Positions 54,161 to 62,793 of a stretch of DNA of 64,000 bases are shown one piece after another; position 1 is the stretch's first letter; each line of letters starts with the position of its first letter. Position numbers and translations under genes: made by a program. Origin of the DNA: Bin55 sp965220235 (GTDB taxonomy: Bacteria; Pseudomonadota; Gammaproteobacteria; Pseudomonadales; Azotimanducaceae); contig OZ244815.1 of the NCBI GenBank assembly GCA_965220235.1, forward strand, positions 2,790,001 through 2,854,000, in the 5' to 3' direction. The notes under the pieces were generated by a model. That model saw only the letters and a list, made by a program, of their open reading frames with translations, had not been told where the DNA came from and did no database searches.

Positions 54161-54188
54161 ATTATGGGAATCGCTGAGAGGTTGTCAA
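54161..54188 (-). promoter_or_regulatory. Methyltransferase promoter inside the right repeat; near-leaderless start
   Basis: On the minus strand TTGACA (54188-54183, in the terminal repeat) and CATAAT (54166-54161, five of six) are 16 bp apart. Only nine bases separate the -10 from the methyltransferase ATG (54151), so the leader is 0-3 nt. This mirrors the left end. Confidence 0.65.
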
Positions 54189-54206
54189 GTTAAATATATA
54201 ATCCCC
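54182..54206 (-). repeat. Right terminal inverted repeat of the IS1595 element
   Basis: Read on the minus strand it begins GGGGATTATATA and ends ACTTGACAA, matching the left repeat at 23 of 25 bases. The flanking AATCCAAT is the target duplication. Confidence 0.95.
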
Positions 54207-54214
54207 AATCCAAT
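54207..54214. repeat. Target-site duplication, right
   Basis: AATCCAAT, identical to 51529-51536, abutting the right terminal repeat. Confidence 0.93.
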
Positions 54215-54292
54215 ACCATGCACTTCTCAATGGAACAGTTCGAATTGAATCAACGCTTCGTTTAATTCTGTTTTCAACTAGAGATTGATGCC

Positions 54293-55048
54293 ATGGCCGA
54301 ATTTCCCAATCGATTTGACGGACCAGAAGATGCTTATCGAGGCTTCTTTCGTGCTGACAATGCCAAGAATGCACCAGCTTGGGCTGCTGTGATGAGCTAC
54401 CCGCACGTACGGGTATCTGCTCCGGGCGGAGCGGTTCGATATGAGACCCCTAAAGCCTATGCTGATGCCGCAGACTGGACCTCCCGAGAAGCAACAGGTT
54501 GGGTGCGATCGGAAGGCGTCACGCCCCGCCGCCTACATGAAACCCCTGAAAAGGTTCATCTCCTCGGAGGATGGACTCGATTCAATGCAGAAGACAATCC
54601 GATCCTCGAAAATCGCGTAACGTACATCCTCACGCGAATTGAAGATTCGTGGGGAATTCAAGCGAGGTTTGGCGTCGACTCGTTTGTCGAGTACGAAGTC
54701 GAGGAAACGACTACGGAAACTGAAAATCTCGCGAAGCAGTTTGTAGCGCACGTTGCAGACTCTGATCTCCACGCGTGCGCGAGACTGTGCCGATTGCCTC
54801 TAACCGTGGTGCGCGTCGGTAACGTGGTCACTGCGACAAGCGAGACTGAGATAGTCGAGCTACTTGACGGATACAGTGGACGGGGAATCCGGCTAAAGCG
54901 TGCCAATGCTGTCCAGACTGGTGCTAGAGGCGCTATAGTCGAAGTGGTAACGGAATTCAGTGACGGCGTAGTGGAATCCGGAATCATCGTCGTCGGTAAG
55001 CAAGATGATCGATGGTTAATCGCCGGGACCTCAATGATCTCACGCTAG
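54293..55048 (+). CDS. Protein with two NTF2-like domains
   Basis: 251 residues in two similar halves. The first (about 1-135) has the cone-shaped NTF2/SnoaL pattern with RDxxA-like AYRGFFRADNAKNAPAWAAVMSYPHVRVSAPGG and ILTRIEDSWGIQARFGV. The second (about 140-251) has AKQFVAHVADSDLHACARLC and IIVVGKQDDRWLIAGTSMI. Such folds bind small molecules or act as isomerases or dehydratases, but no catalytic dyad is clear. It has no signal peptide. It lies beside, and convergent with, the molybdenum hydroxylase operon, separated by a strong terminator. Confidence 0.7.
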   Translation: MAEFPNRFDGPEDAYRGFFRADNAKNAPAWAAVMSYPHVRVSAPGGAVRYETPKAYADAADWTSREATGWVRSEGVTPRRLHETPEKVHLLGGWTRFNAEDNPILENRVTYILTRIEDSWGIQARFGVDSFVEYEVEETTTETENLAKQFVAHVADSDLHACARLCRLPLTVVRVGNVVTATSETEIVELLDGYSGRGIRLKRANAVQTGARGAIVEVVTEFSDGVVESGIIVVGKQDDRWLIAGTSMISR

Positions 55049-55129
55049 TACTTACTGTATTCGGCTAAATTAGCAATTTCACCCGAACAGAAACGAGAGG
55101 ATACCCTCCAGTTTTTTGTCGCGCCACAA

Positions 55130-55163
55130 TGAAAAAGACCAGCCAATCGGCTGGTCTTTTTCA
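55130..55163. terminator. Strong bidirectional intrinsic terminator
   Basis: A 15-bp perfect stem (AAAAAGACCAGCC 55132-55144 with GGCTGGTCTTTTT 55149-55161, extended by two pairs) closes the loop AATC. Its A- and T-runs give a U-tract in both directions, serving the NTF2-like gene and the molybdenum hydroxylase operon. Confidence 0.95.
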
Positions 55164-55181
55164 GTTTTAGAGGTCGAAGGA

Positions 55182-57398
55182 CTATTCGTTTTCGTCGATC
55201 GCTGCTAACACACGAGGTGGGGACAGCGGCAAATCGTTGATTCGAAAACCGAGCGCGTCACGTACAGCATTTGAAGTAGCTGCGAGCGGCGCCACAATCG
55301 GCGTCTCTCCAACGCCACGTACGCCGTACGGATGTGACGGGTTCGGCACTTCAACAATCTGTGTATCGATCATCGGCATGTCAGAGGTCACAGGCACCCG
55401 ATAGTCTAGGAAGCCAGCGTTTTCCATGACGCCATTCGCGTCATATATGTACTCCTCATTGAGCGCCCAACCCAATCCTTGGACGGCGCCGCCTTGCATC
55501 TGACCTTCAACATACGAAGGGTGAATTGCTCGACCCGCATCCTGCACACCGGTAAACGCCTTCACATCGACCTTGCCCGTCTCGTGGTCTACTTCGACGT
55601 CCGTCCAGTTGACCGAGAAGGAAGCACCAGGACCTTGCGCATTCAAGCTTGCTCGACCGAGTAGAGGACCGCCAGTTCGACCCGCCGAACGCGCGATATC
55701 CGCCAAACTCAATGGTTTTACGTCTGCGTTCACACCTGGTTTCGGTATCGCTTGACCGTCTTCCCAATCGACTTGATCAACATCAAGTTCCCATGTCAGT
55801 GCAGCACGTTCCTTGCATTGTGCAATGATGTCTTCACATGCTTCGATGACTGCCATACCGGTTGCAAACGTGGTTCGGCTACCGCCGGTGGTGTTGCAAT
55901 AGCCGGTCGCTTCAGTATCGCCGACGTGCGCATTGATGTTTTCGTAAGGTATGCCGAGCGTTTCAGCAGCCATCAAACACATTGAGGCGCGTGATCCGCC
56001 GATGTCAGGACTGCCTTCCATGATGGTGACCGCACCGTTTTCAGCGATTCGAATCTCTGCACTCGACTGCATACCGATGTTGAACCAGAATCCAACCGCT
56101 ACCCCGCGTCCCTGGCCTTCAGCCGGAGGCGTCGTGTAGTTCGGATGAACTTTTGCTGCTTCTAGGCAAGCACGTAAACCGATTGCAGGGAACTGTGGCC
56201 CGTAAGGCGCAACGGTACCTTCATCAGCAGAATTCTTGAGCCGTAGATCGATGGGATCCATGTCAAGCTCTCGCGCGAGTTCGTCGATCGCACATTCCAT
56301 CGCGTGCATCGATTGCGGAGCGCCTGGGGCGCGATAAGCCGCGACTTTCGGCTTGGTGACGAGTACATCATGACCTTCGATTCTGAAGTTCTCAAGGTCA
56401 TACGGTGCAAGCACCGACATACAACCAGGTCCGACAGGTGCACCCGCGAACGCGCCTGCTTCATAGGCTAACCATGCGGTTGCGGCTGTGATCGTGCCGT
56501 CCTTCTTCGCGCCGACTTTCGCACGACAGAGCGTGGCTGAAGTCGGTCCTGTAGCACGGAACACTTCTTCGCGTGACATCACCATCTTGACGGGACGTCC
56601 GCTAATTTCCGACAGCTTGACTGCAACGGGTTCTAGATAGATCGTTGTCTTTCCACCAAAGCCACCACCGATCTCGGAGGGAATAACACGAATGTCACTC
56701 ACCTGCTTGTTCAAGCAGTTCGCCGTCATGCTGCGTACGTCAAATTGACCTTGTGTACAGCACCATACGGTCGCCTTGCCTTCTTCGTTGATCGTCGCCG
56801 TACACGCATGAGGTTCGATATACCCCTGATGCGCAGTTGGTACGCGATATTCACCTTCAACGACAACATCAGCGTCTGCGAATCCCTGGTCGACGTCGCC
56901 GCGTTCGAATTTGGTGATTGCCGCAATGTTGCTAGCCGGTTGTGAGGTATCGCCGTTCGTATGCAACGACTCATTCACGAGTGTCGCACCATCGGCGATC
57001 GCATCGTCAATGGACATCACGGGATTGAGCACTTCGTACTCAACCTTGATTTCGTCGAGCGCTAGTTCAGCGATGTATGCTGATCTGGCAGCAACCGCCG
57101 CTACTGCATGTCCGTGATACAAAGCCTTGTCCTTCGCGAGCACGTTGTCGCCAAGGTCCCCACCACCCGGAATATCCTTGCCAGAGACCGCCGCCAAAAC
57201 GCCGTCCATCGCTAAGGCTCCGGAGAGATCAACACTCTTGATGCGGGCGTGTGCATGGGGGCTTCGAAGAATCTTGCCATGGAGCATGCCAGGCAAGTTC
57301 AAATCCGCACCAAAGTTAGCCCTTCCAGTTACTTTCTCGACGCCATCAGGTCGAACGGGTCTGGTTCCGATTGCTTTTAAATCTACTGCTTCCGCCAT
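55182..57398 (-). CDS. Xanthine dehydrogenase family, molybdenum-binding subunit
   Basis: 738 residues, CoxL/XdhB-type large subunit. GTRPVRPDGVEKVTGRANFGADLNLPGMLHGKILRSPHAHARI is the usual opening, then EIGGGFGGKTTIYLEP, AYRAPGAPQSMHAMECAIDELA and the C-terminal catalytic-Glu motif RGVGETPIVAPLAATSNAV. The active loop AYRAPGAP lacks the AYRCSFR of true CO dehydrogenase, so it hydroxylates an aromatic heterocycle, purine or aldehyde instead. It acts with the 2Fe-2S and FAD subunits encoded just upstream. Cofactor is molybdopterin cytosine dinucleotide or molybdopterin; no maturation gene is nearby. Confidence 0.95.
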   Translation of the reverse strand: MAEAVDLKAIGTRPVRPDGVEKVTGRANFGADLNLPGMLHGKILRSPHAHARIKSVDLSGALAMDGVLAAVSGKDIPGGGDLGDNVLAKDKALYHGHAVAAVAARSAYIAELALDEIKVEYEVLNPVMSIDDAIADGATLVNESLHTNGDTSQPASNIAAITKFERGDVDQGFADADVVVEGEYRVPTAHQGYIEPHACTATINEEGKATVWCCTQGQFDVRSMTANCLNKQVSDIRVIPSEIGGGFGGKTTIYLEPVAVKLSEISGRPVKMVMSREEVFRATGPTSATLCRAKVGAKKDGTITAATAWLAYEAGAFAGAPVGPGCMSVLAPYDLENFRIEGHDVLVTKPKVAAYRAPGAPQSMHAMECAIDELARELDMDPIDLRLKNSADEGTVAPYGPQFPAIGLRACLEAAKVHPNYTTPPAEGQGRGVAVGFWFNIGMQSSAEIRIAENGAVTIMEGSPDIGGSRASMCLMAAETLGIPYENINAHVGDTEATGYCNTTGGSRTTFATGMAVIEACEDIIAQCKERAALTWELDVDQVDWEDGQAIPKPGVNADVKPLSLADIARSAGRTGGPLLGRASLNAQGPGASFSVNWTDVEVDHETGKVDVKAFTGVQDAGRAIHPSYVEGQMQGGAVQGLGWALNEEYIYDANGVMENAGFLDYRVPVTSDMPMIDTQIVEVPNPSHPYGVRGVGETPIVAPLAATSNAVRDALGFRINDLPLSPPRVLAAIDENE

Positions 57399-57414
57399 CG
57401 TATATCTCCTTCGA

Positions 57415-57894
57415 CTAGGCAGGTGAAGCTAATTCGTCAGCGGCATCTTGCACTGCACGTACGATCTTGTCATATCCCGTGCAACGACATAAATTACCCG
57501 CTAGCCAATATCGAATCGTCGTTTCGTCTGGATTTGGGTTCTTTTCCAAAAGCGCTTTCGCCGCGACGATGAATCCTGGTGTGCAAATACCACATTGCAA
57601 TGCGGCATGCTCTAGGAATTTCTGCTGAATGACATGTAAGCCGTCGCCGTCTGCGACGCCCTCGATCGTGTCAATTGTCTTGCCTTCCGCTTCCGCGCCC
57701 AACACGAGGCACGAACATACCAGCCTTCCGTCCAGCATCACAGAACATGCGCCACAGTCGCCTGTCGCACAGCCTTCTTTTGTGCCCGTTAATCCCAGGC
57801 CATCGCGCAAAGTGTCGAGCAACGAATCATTCGGCTCAACCAACACGTCCATGGGTTGCCCATTGACGGTGGTTGATACGTGTACTTTTGCCAT
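57415..57894 (-). CDS. Xanthine dehydrogenase family, 2Fe-2S subunit
   Basis: 159 residues from the ATG at 57894 (GGGGGA about nine bases upstream). A longer frame adds 59 residues that overlap the FAD gene and look non-native. The plant-type cluster is CATGDCGAC with a later C in GRLVCSC, and the second cluster is CGICTPGFIVAAKALL and NLCRCTGY. It passes electrons from the Mo site to FAD. It lies 16 bp before the Mo subunit and 25 bp after the FAD subunit. Confidence 0.96.
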   Translation of the reverse strand: MAKVHVSTTVNGQPMDVLVEPNDSLLDTLRDGLGLTGTKEGCATGDCGACSVMLDGRLVCSCLVLGAEAEGKTIDTIEGVADGDGLHVIQQKFLEHAALQCGICTPGFIVAAKALLEKNPNPDETTIRYWLAGNLCRCTGYDKIVRAVQDAADELASPA

Positions 57895-57919
57895 TTCTGT
57901 TTCCCCCGGTCCTACTCTA

Positions 57920-58795
57920 TTACGCCTTAGCCCGGTCACGCGCGATCGCGCCTGCCCGTTTACACAGTACGCCAACCACTTTGATGCGGTACTCAACCGT
58001 TCCGCGCTTATCCGTGATTGGTGATGCCGCGGCAGAACATGCGGCGGCGGCGGCGTTGAGTGCGTCTTCATCCACTTGCGTGCCGATCAGTGCATCTGCT
58101 GCTGCAGGGACAAGCAACGGCGTCGGGGCTACAGCGCCGATTCCTACCCGTGCGGCAGTGCACGTACCGTTGTCATCGAGCGTCACGCGTACACCGGCAC
58201 CCGCGACAGCAATGTCCATCTCGGTTCGCGGAATGAAACGAAGGTACGCATCGCCGGTATTCCCTTTTGGAGCAGGGACTCGTAATCCAAGTAGAAACTC
58301 GTGAGCCGCCATGCAATTGGTTCCAACGCCGGTTACAAAGTCTTCTACCGGGACATCTCGTTCACCGTCAGAACCAACAATGTGGCAAACCGCGCTATTC
58401 GCTATGAGTGCAGGAATCGTATCGCCAGCAGGCGAGGAGTTGCAAAGGTTGCCACCGATCGTAGCACGACCTTGGATCTGAGTCGAACCAATCAGATCTG
58501 CGGATTCAATCAGTCCTGGAAGCTTGCCTTTTAACTCAGCGTTTTCATTCAGAATCGCTGAAGGAATTGCAGCCCCTATGTATATTTCATCCTCACCGAT
58601 TGAGAGCGCGTTAGTCTCTGCCAATTGTTTGACATCGACAATCAGACGTGCTCCGCGATCGGTCGAACGCATCTGTACAAGAACGTCCGTACCCCCGGCC
58701 AAGACTTGAGTACGCGTCCCGCTGTCTGCGCTGGTAGATAGCAACTCTACTGTGCTATCAACAGAAGCGGGCGCAGCATACGCATAGTCGCCCAT
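57920..58795 (-). CDS. Xanthine dehydrogenase family, FAD-binding subunit
   Basis: 291 residues, CoxM type. FAD motifs are LAGGTDVLVQMRS near 33-45 and GRATIGGNLCNSSPAGDTIPAL near 108-129; the C-terminal CO_deh_flav_C domain follows (RVGIGAVAPTPLLVPAAADALIG). It accepts electrons from the 2Fe-2S subunit. First gene of the operon, with AAGGGG six bases before the ATG at 58795. Confidence 0.95.
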   Translation of the reverse strand: MGDYAYAAPASVDSTVELLSTSADSGTRTQVLAGGTDVLVQMRSTDRGARLIVDVKQLAETNALSIGEDEIYIGAAIPSAILNENAELKGKLPGLIESADLIGSTQIQGRATIGGNLCNSSPAGDTIPALIANSAVCHIVGSDGERDVPVEDFVTGVGTNCMAAHEFLLGLRVPAPKGNTGDAYLRFIPRTEMDIAVAGAGVRVTLDDNGTCTAARVGIGAVAPTPLLVPAAADALIGTQVDEDALNAAAAACSAAASPITDKRGTVEYRIKVVGVLCKRAGAIARDRAKA

Positions 58796-58830
58796 GAAAT
58801 GCCCCTTATTACTAGAAATTTGTGCGGGAA

Positions 58831-58839
58831 TTTATACCA
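58831..58839 (-). promoter_or_regulatory. Extended -10 of the molybdenum hydroxylase operon
   Basis: On the minus strand TGGTATAAA (58839-58831) is an extended -10, about 36 bp before the ATG of the FAD subunit. No good -35 is seen, which an extended -10 can compensate. Confidence 0.45.
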
Positions 58840-58903
58840 TTCGGGTGCAGACTTGTTATGAACAATCACGCTTTACCGAGACTAAATCTAGCTCATCCCT
58901 ACG

Positions 58904-60238
58904 ATGGTTGCCATGGACCTAGACGCGTATACCGCTCATATTGACTATCTGACGGCAGAGTGGCGTCAGTTGATGAGTGAGAACGGGATTGACGCTATTG
59001 TTGTTCATGCGGGTGAGAACCAAACGTACTATGCCGATGACCAAGAACCGCCATTTCACGCTTTTGGTCACTTTCTTCGATGGATACCGCAGAGCGATTG
59101 CGAACACGCCGCTCTCCTGATTTCGTTGGACTCAAAACCGGTGCTGCTGTGGTATGCCCCTTCCGACTACTGGTACTTACCAAGCGACGCACCCGAATTC
59201 TGTAGTGAAGTATTCATCGTCCAGACGTTCACAGAGCTAGACGATCTCCAACTCGCGCTGCATCAACAAACCCGATCAATATCGAACGTCGCACATCTTG
59301 GGAATGTACCCACTTCAAGCGAAACAGATTCAGACCCCGGTCCGACCGATCGATTGCTTCGACAACTCGACTACCAACGAGCGTTCAAGACCGAATTCGA
59401 ACAGCTATGTATCAAGGACGCAACGTCTCGCGGCGTCTTGGGTCACCATGCTGCGGCTTACGCATTCGCCGACGGTGGAAGCGAATACGAGATTCATCTC
59501 GCCTTCCTTCGCGCAAGTTCACAACACGAAGCCGAACTACCGTATCCCAGCATCGTTGCAATGAACACGCACGCAGCGACATTGCATTACCAAAAGTACG
59601 ATAGAGACCCGGCAGAGGTAATTCATAGTCTCCTAATCGACGCAGGGGCTAAGGTCCATTGCTACCACTCGGACATTACAAGAACCTATGCGGCGAGCAA
59701 GAATGACGAATTCGCGGAGCTGATTGAGGCTGTCGATCAGGCTCAACAGGGAATAATCAAACAAATCACGCTCGGGAAGTCGTATCTCGATTTGCATGAC
59801 GAAATGAGTGAGAAAATCGCCGAAATCCTATCAGAACACGAGTTCGTGACATGCACTCCTACATCCGCCTATGAATCGAGGTTAGTTGACGCCTTTTTCC
59901 CTCATGGATTGGGGCACTTACTCGGGCTTCAAACGCACGACGTTGGAGGCCTAATTTTGGAAAAAGATGGTCCTCAAGTCCCACCACACCGTCGATATGA
60001 GAGCCTCCGGCTAATGCGCGAGATTGAGCCGAACATGGTTTTCACAATCGAACCCGGTATCTACTTTATTCCTAGTCTATTAGCCCGATGGTACGGTCAC
60101 CAGGACGTTAACTGGAGTAAGGTCGAGCGGTTCATAAGTTACGGTGGCGTGCGCGTTGAAGACAACGTCCTCGTAAGCCCAAGCGGTCCCATAAATCTAA
60201 CTCGGGATGCGTTTAGCGCCGCAAGCGCTGATGCTTAA
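58904..60238 (+). CDS. pepQ: Xaa-Pro dipeptidase-like M24 metallopeptidase
   Basis: 444 residues, the length of gammaproteobacterial PepQ (about 440). The pita-bread metal ligands are visible: Asp in AGAKVHCYHSDITRTYA, His in FFPHGLGHLLGLQTHDVGG, Glu in EPNMVFTIEPGIYFIPSLL and Glu in GGVRVEDNVLV. The N-terminal PepQ domain has AGENQTYYADDQEPPFHAFGHFLRW. It cleaves dipeptides with C-terminal proline; some relatives also hydrolyse organophosphates. The start is the ATG at 58904 or one nine bases later. The last 26 bp overlap the convergent holB. Confidence 0.92.
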   Translation: MVAMDLDAYTAHIDYLTAEWRQLMSENGIDAIVVHAGENQTYYADDQEPPFHAFGHFLRWIPQSDCEHAALLISLDSKPVLLWYAPSDYWYLPSDAPEFCSEVFIVQTFTELDDLQLALHQQTRSISNVAHLGNVPTSSETDSDPGPTDRLLRQLDYQRAFKTEFEQLCIKDATSRGVLGHHAAAYAFADGGSEYEIHLAFLRASSQHEAELPYPSIVAMNTHAATLHYQKYDRDPAEVIHSLLIDAGAKVHCYHSDITRTYAASKNDEFAELIEAVDQAQQGIIKQITLGKSYLDLHDEMSEKIAEILSEHEFVTCTPTSAYESRLVDAFFPHGLGHLLGLQTHDVGGLILEKDGPQVPPHRRYESLRLMREIEPNMVFTIEPGIYFIPSLLARWYGHQDVNWSKVERFISYGGVRVEDNVLVSPSGPINLTRDAFSAASADA

Positions 60239-61103
60239 TCAGTAATTCACGCCATTTGATCAATAACCGGATGAGTTGGCGTTCTTTGTCGAGCCCTGGT
60301 ACTTCACGAAACTGCCTACGTACATCGCTCAATTCGTCATAGAACGTCGCGACGGGTCGAACAATCGCGCTGTTTCGAGCGAGGCGCAACGTGATGTATT
60401 GCCAACGGAGCAAGATGTCATCCGCCTCCTCTTTTCTCAGTTCACGTGCCAGCTCGATGAGCGAGGTATGACGACGCACAAATCGAGTCAGCGATTCTGT
60501 CAAGTTCACCCTCTTCTCATCGAACGCGTCGAGTGCAGCATAGGGAGCGCCACCGTAATCTTGGAGGAAATCGGCCAGGTTCGCTGAGTCACTGTCGCGG
60601 GTCTCCAAGAACTCGGTGACCTGTTCGATGGTTCCGTGCTGAACCACGATTTTCTGACAGCGGCTTCGGATCGTCGGCATTAAAACCGCACTATTGGTGG
60701 TGACTAACAGCAGGTGCTTATTTACCGGAGGTTCTTCGAGCACCTTCAGCAGCGCTTGCGATGCTGGAATACTCAGCTTATCGGCTTCTTTAATTTGAAC
60801 GAGTTTGCGGTCGCCCGCTCGTGAGGTGGTGCTTAGAAACTCGATCGCATCCCGAATCTGATTGATCGAGATTAGGCTGGATCGCCCTTCGAGCTCAATC
60901 TGAAGATAGTCGAGGTGTCGACTCAAATCGAAGTTTGAATCGACCCCTAGCAGGGTCGCTGCTATCCGGTCAGCGAGATCGAACACGCCCCAACCTGGCG
61001 CTGCATCAAGCAAAATGGCGTGTGGAACACGTACCGTTTCCATGTTGCGTTCAAATGCCTCCTGCACCGTTTGCAACCATGGAGGCAGTGGCATCGTAGT
61101 CAC
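60213..61103 (-). CDS. holB: DNA polymerase III subunit delta'
   Basis: 296 residues. AAA+-like clamp-loader features include VPHAILLDAAPGWG (no proper P-loop, as delta' does not hydrolyse ATP), LVQIKEADKLSIPASQALLKVLEEPP and LLLVTTNSAVLMPTIRSRCQKI (the SRC motif). The zinc module of E. coli delta', four cysteines after the first helix, is missing: the equivalent stretch reads DSNFDLSRHLDYLQIE. Gene order after tmk confirms the assignment. Its start overlaps the tmk stop by four bases. Confidence 0.9.
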   Translation of the reverse strand: MTTMPLPPWLQTVQEAFERNMETVRVPHAILLDAAPGWGVFDLADRIAATLLGVDSNFDLSRHLDYLQIELEGRSSLISINQIRDAIEFLSTTSRAGDRKLVQIKEADKLSIPASQALLKVLEEPPVNKHLLLVTTNSAVLMPTIRSRCQKIVVQHGTIEQVTEFLETRDSDSANLADFLQDYGGAPYAALDAFDEKRVNLTESLTRFVRRHTSLIELARELRKEEADDILLRWQYITLRLARNSAIVRPVATFYDELSDVRRQFREVPGLDKERQLIRLLIKWRELLIKHQRLRR

Positions 61104-61744
61104 TCGCTAGCTAATTCACTCAGCATTGGGCGTAAAAATCCAGCGATCTCGTTGCGTACCTTTTCGATCGATTGCGTGGCATCGATGACGCGAACGTGCG
61201 AATCCGACGCCGCAAGATCTAGGTAGGTCTGTCTGATTCGTTCAAAGAACGATTTGTCCTCGCTCTCAAATCGATCGAGCGTGCGATCTGCCAATCGTTC
61301 TGGGATCATGTCAGGGGGCAAGTCGAGCAGAACGGTTAGATCCGGTTGTACGTAGAGTTCACCTAGCGCTTGAACGAGTTTTTTTACACGATCTACGCCG
61401 AGCTGCCTTCCACCACCTTGATATGCGATGGACGAGTCGACGTATCGATCACATAAGACCCAAGTTCCACGTTCAAGTGTCGGAATGATGACCTCCTGCA
61501 GGAGTTGTGTGCGTGATGCAAACATTAGGAATAACTCGGTCATCGGCATGACACGCTCTTCTCTCGTCCGCAATAACACACTCCGTAGCTCTTCACCAAT
61601 CCTGGTACGACCTGGTTCATGTGTCAAGAGCACATCGATACCTTTTGAGCACAGAAAATCCTCAGCCCATGCGATGTTCGTGCTCTTGCCGCTGCCTTCT
61701 ATCCCCTCGATGGTGATAAAACGCCCGCTTCCCTTTCTACTCAA
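61100..61744 (-). CDS. tmk: Thymidylate kinase
   Basis: 214 residues. P-loop GIEGSGKST (14-22), the DR motif VLCDRYVDSSIAYQGGGR and the LID region with RLADRTLDRFESEDKSFFERIRQTYLDLA. It phosphorylates dTMP to dTDP. It lies between mltG (38 bp upstream) and holB (4-bp overlap), the standard gammaproteobacterial order. Confidence 0.97.
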   Translation of the reverse strand: MSRKGSGRFITIEGIEGSGKSTNIAWAEDFLCSKGIDVLLTHEPGRTRIGEELRSVLLRTREERVMPMTELFLMFASRTQLLQEVIIPTLERGTWVLCDRYVDSSIAYQGGGRQLGVDRVKKLVQALGELYVQPDLTVLLDLPPDMIPERLADRTLDRFESEDKSFFERIRQTYLDLAASDSHVRVIDATQSIEKVRNEIAGFLRPMLSELASE

Positions 61745-61782
61745 CTTTTAAATTAACCATCTTATCGACGCATCAATCTGCC

Positions 61783-62781
61783 TTAACGATTGAGGATATA
61801 ACGTGCAACAGCTTGATTATGTTCGCTCAGCGTTTCGCTGAACTGGCTCGTTCCATCGCCTCGAGAAACGAAGAACAACTCCTTTCCAGGTGCGGGGTTC
61901 GCAGCGGCACGAATCGCCTCGCGGCTTGATGCACAAATCGGCGATGGCGGTAATCCTTTGACGCGGTAAGTGTTATATGGGCTCTCGATTCGAAGATCTT
62001 TCGACCGAAGGCGTCCACGAAAATCTTCACCAACTGCATAAATCACCGTGGGATCGATCTGTAAGTACATATCCTTCTTCAATCTTCGATGGATGACACC
62101 GGAAACGCGAGAACGATCAGCCTTAATGTGGGATTCCCGCTCAACCATGGACGCGACGATCAGCAACTCATATTTTGTATCGACATAAATGTCGTCCGAT
62201 CTTGAAAACCAAGCGAGACTCAATTCCTGATTCATTAAGTCAAATGCTTGCTTTAAGACCGAAGACGCTGATTCCCCGCGACGATACTGGTAGGTGTCTG
62301 GGTAAAACAACCCTTCTCCATGAGTCGCGCTGGTCCTAAGCCGTAATCGATCAAGGATGTTTTCAGGGGTGACATCAGAAAGATCGTTCACCAGCTTTTC
62401 GGTGCTACGAAGTAAGACGAGATATTCTTCGAGTCTCGCCCCTTCCCGCAGTTGCACCTCATATGTGATCACCGATCCATCGACTAACTTCTGAAGTACG
62501 TCCATTAGCGACACATCGCCTTCAAATCGGTATTCACCTGCCCGCAGCTTGTCGTCTTTCTCCTCATAACGTGCAAGCCATTTGAACGGCAATGGGTGTT
62601 CAATGACCCCAGATTCTGCGAGCTTATCTGCAACGACGGCTAGAGAATCACCATGCTGCACCAAAATATCAACGGGCTGATCTAATGAGCGTGACGCATC
62701 GTTTACGTATCGGTAGCTATAGAAAACAGTACCGGCTGCAATCAGTATTAATATCACTGCGGTTAGGACTAACCACCGCAT
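61783..62781 (-). CDS. mltG: Endolytic murein transglycosylase MltG
   Basis: 332 residues. An N-terminal membrane helix (about 3-22), a LysM-like region (VQHGDSLAVVADKLAESGVI) and the YceG domain with ASMVERESHIKADR, which holds the catalytic Glu (VERE, 214-216), QIDPTVIYAVG, YNTYRVKGLPPSPICASS and REAIRAAANPAPGKELFFV. It cuts nascent glycan strands in the periplasm and sets strand length. It follows fabF by 12 bp. Confidence 0.96.
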   Translation of the reverse strand: MRWLVLTAVILILIAAGTVFYSYRYVNDASRSLDQPVDILVQHGDSLAVVADKLAESGVIEHPLPFKWLARYEEKDDKLRAGEYRFEGDVSLMDVLQKLVDGSVITYEVQLREGARLEEYLVLLRSTEKLVNDLSDVTPENILDRLRLRTSATHGEGLFYPDTYQYRRGESASSVLKQAFDLMNQELSLAWFSRSDDIYVDTKYELLIVASMVERESHIKADRSRVSGVIHRRLKKDMYLQIDPTVIYAVGEDFRGRLRSKDLRIESPYNTYRVKGLPPSPICASSREAIRAAANPAPGKELFFVSRGDGTSQFSETLSEHNQAVARYILNR

Positions 62782-62793
62782 AACTAGAAAAAA

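Larger units (their letters stand above)
51537..54206. mobile_element. Complete IS1595-family element with methyltransferase-HNH cargo
   Basis: 2,670 bp bounded by 25-bp terminal inverted repeats (51537-51561 and 54182-54206, two mismatches, both beginning GGG) and flanked by the 8-bp direct repeat AATCCAAT. It carries tnpA (plus strand, from the left end), a small helical protein gene and a frameshifted DNA methyltransferase-HNH gene (both minus strand). IS1595 elements with passenger genes are a recognised group. The intact ends and duplication point to a recent insertion, between the second PhoX copy and the NTF2-like gene. Each end also carries a promoter reading inward. Confidence 0.95.

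Noticed and set aside
57895..58071. 59-residue extension of the 2Fe-2S subunit
   Set aside because: It overlaps the FAD-subunit gene, is unlike the family and is replaced by an ATG with a good ribosome site at 57894.
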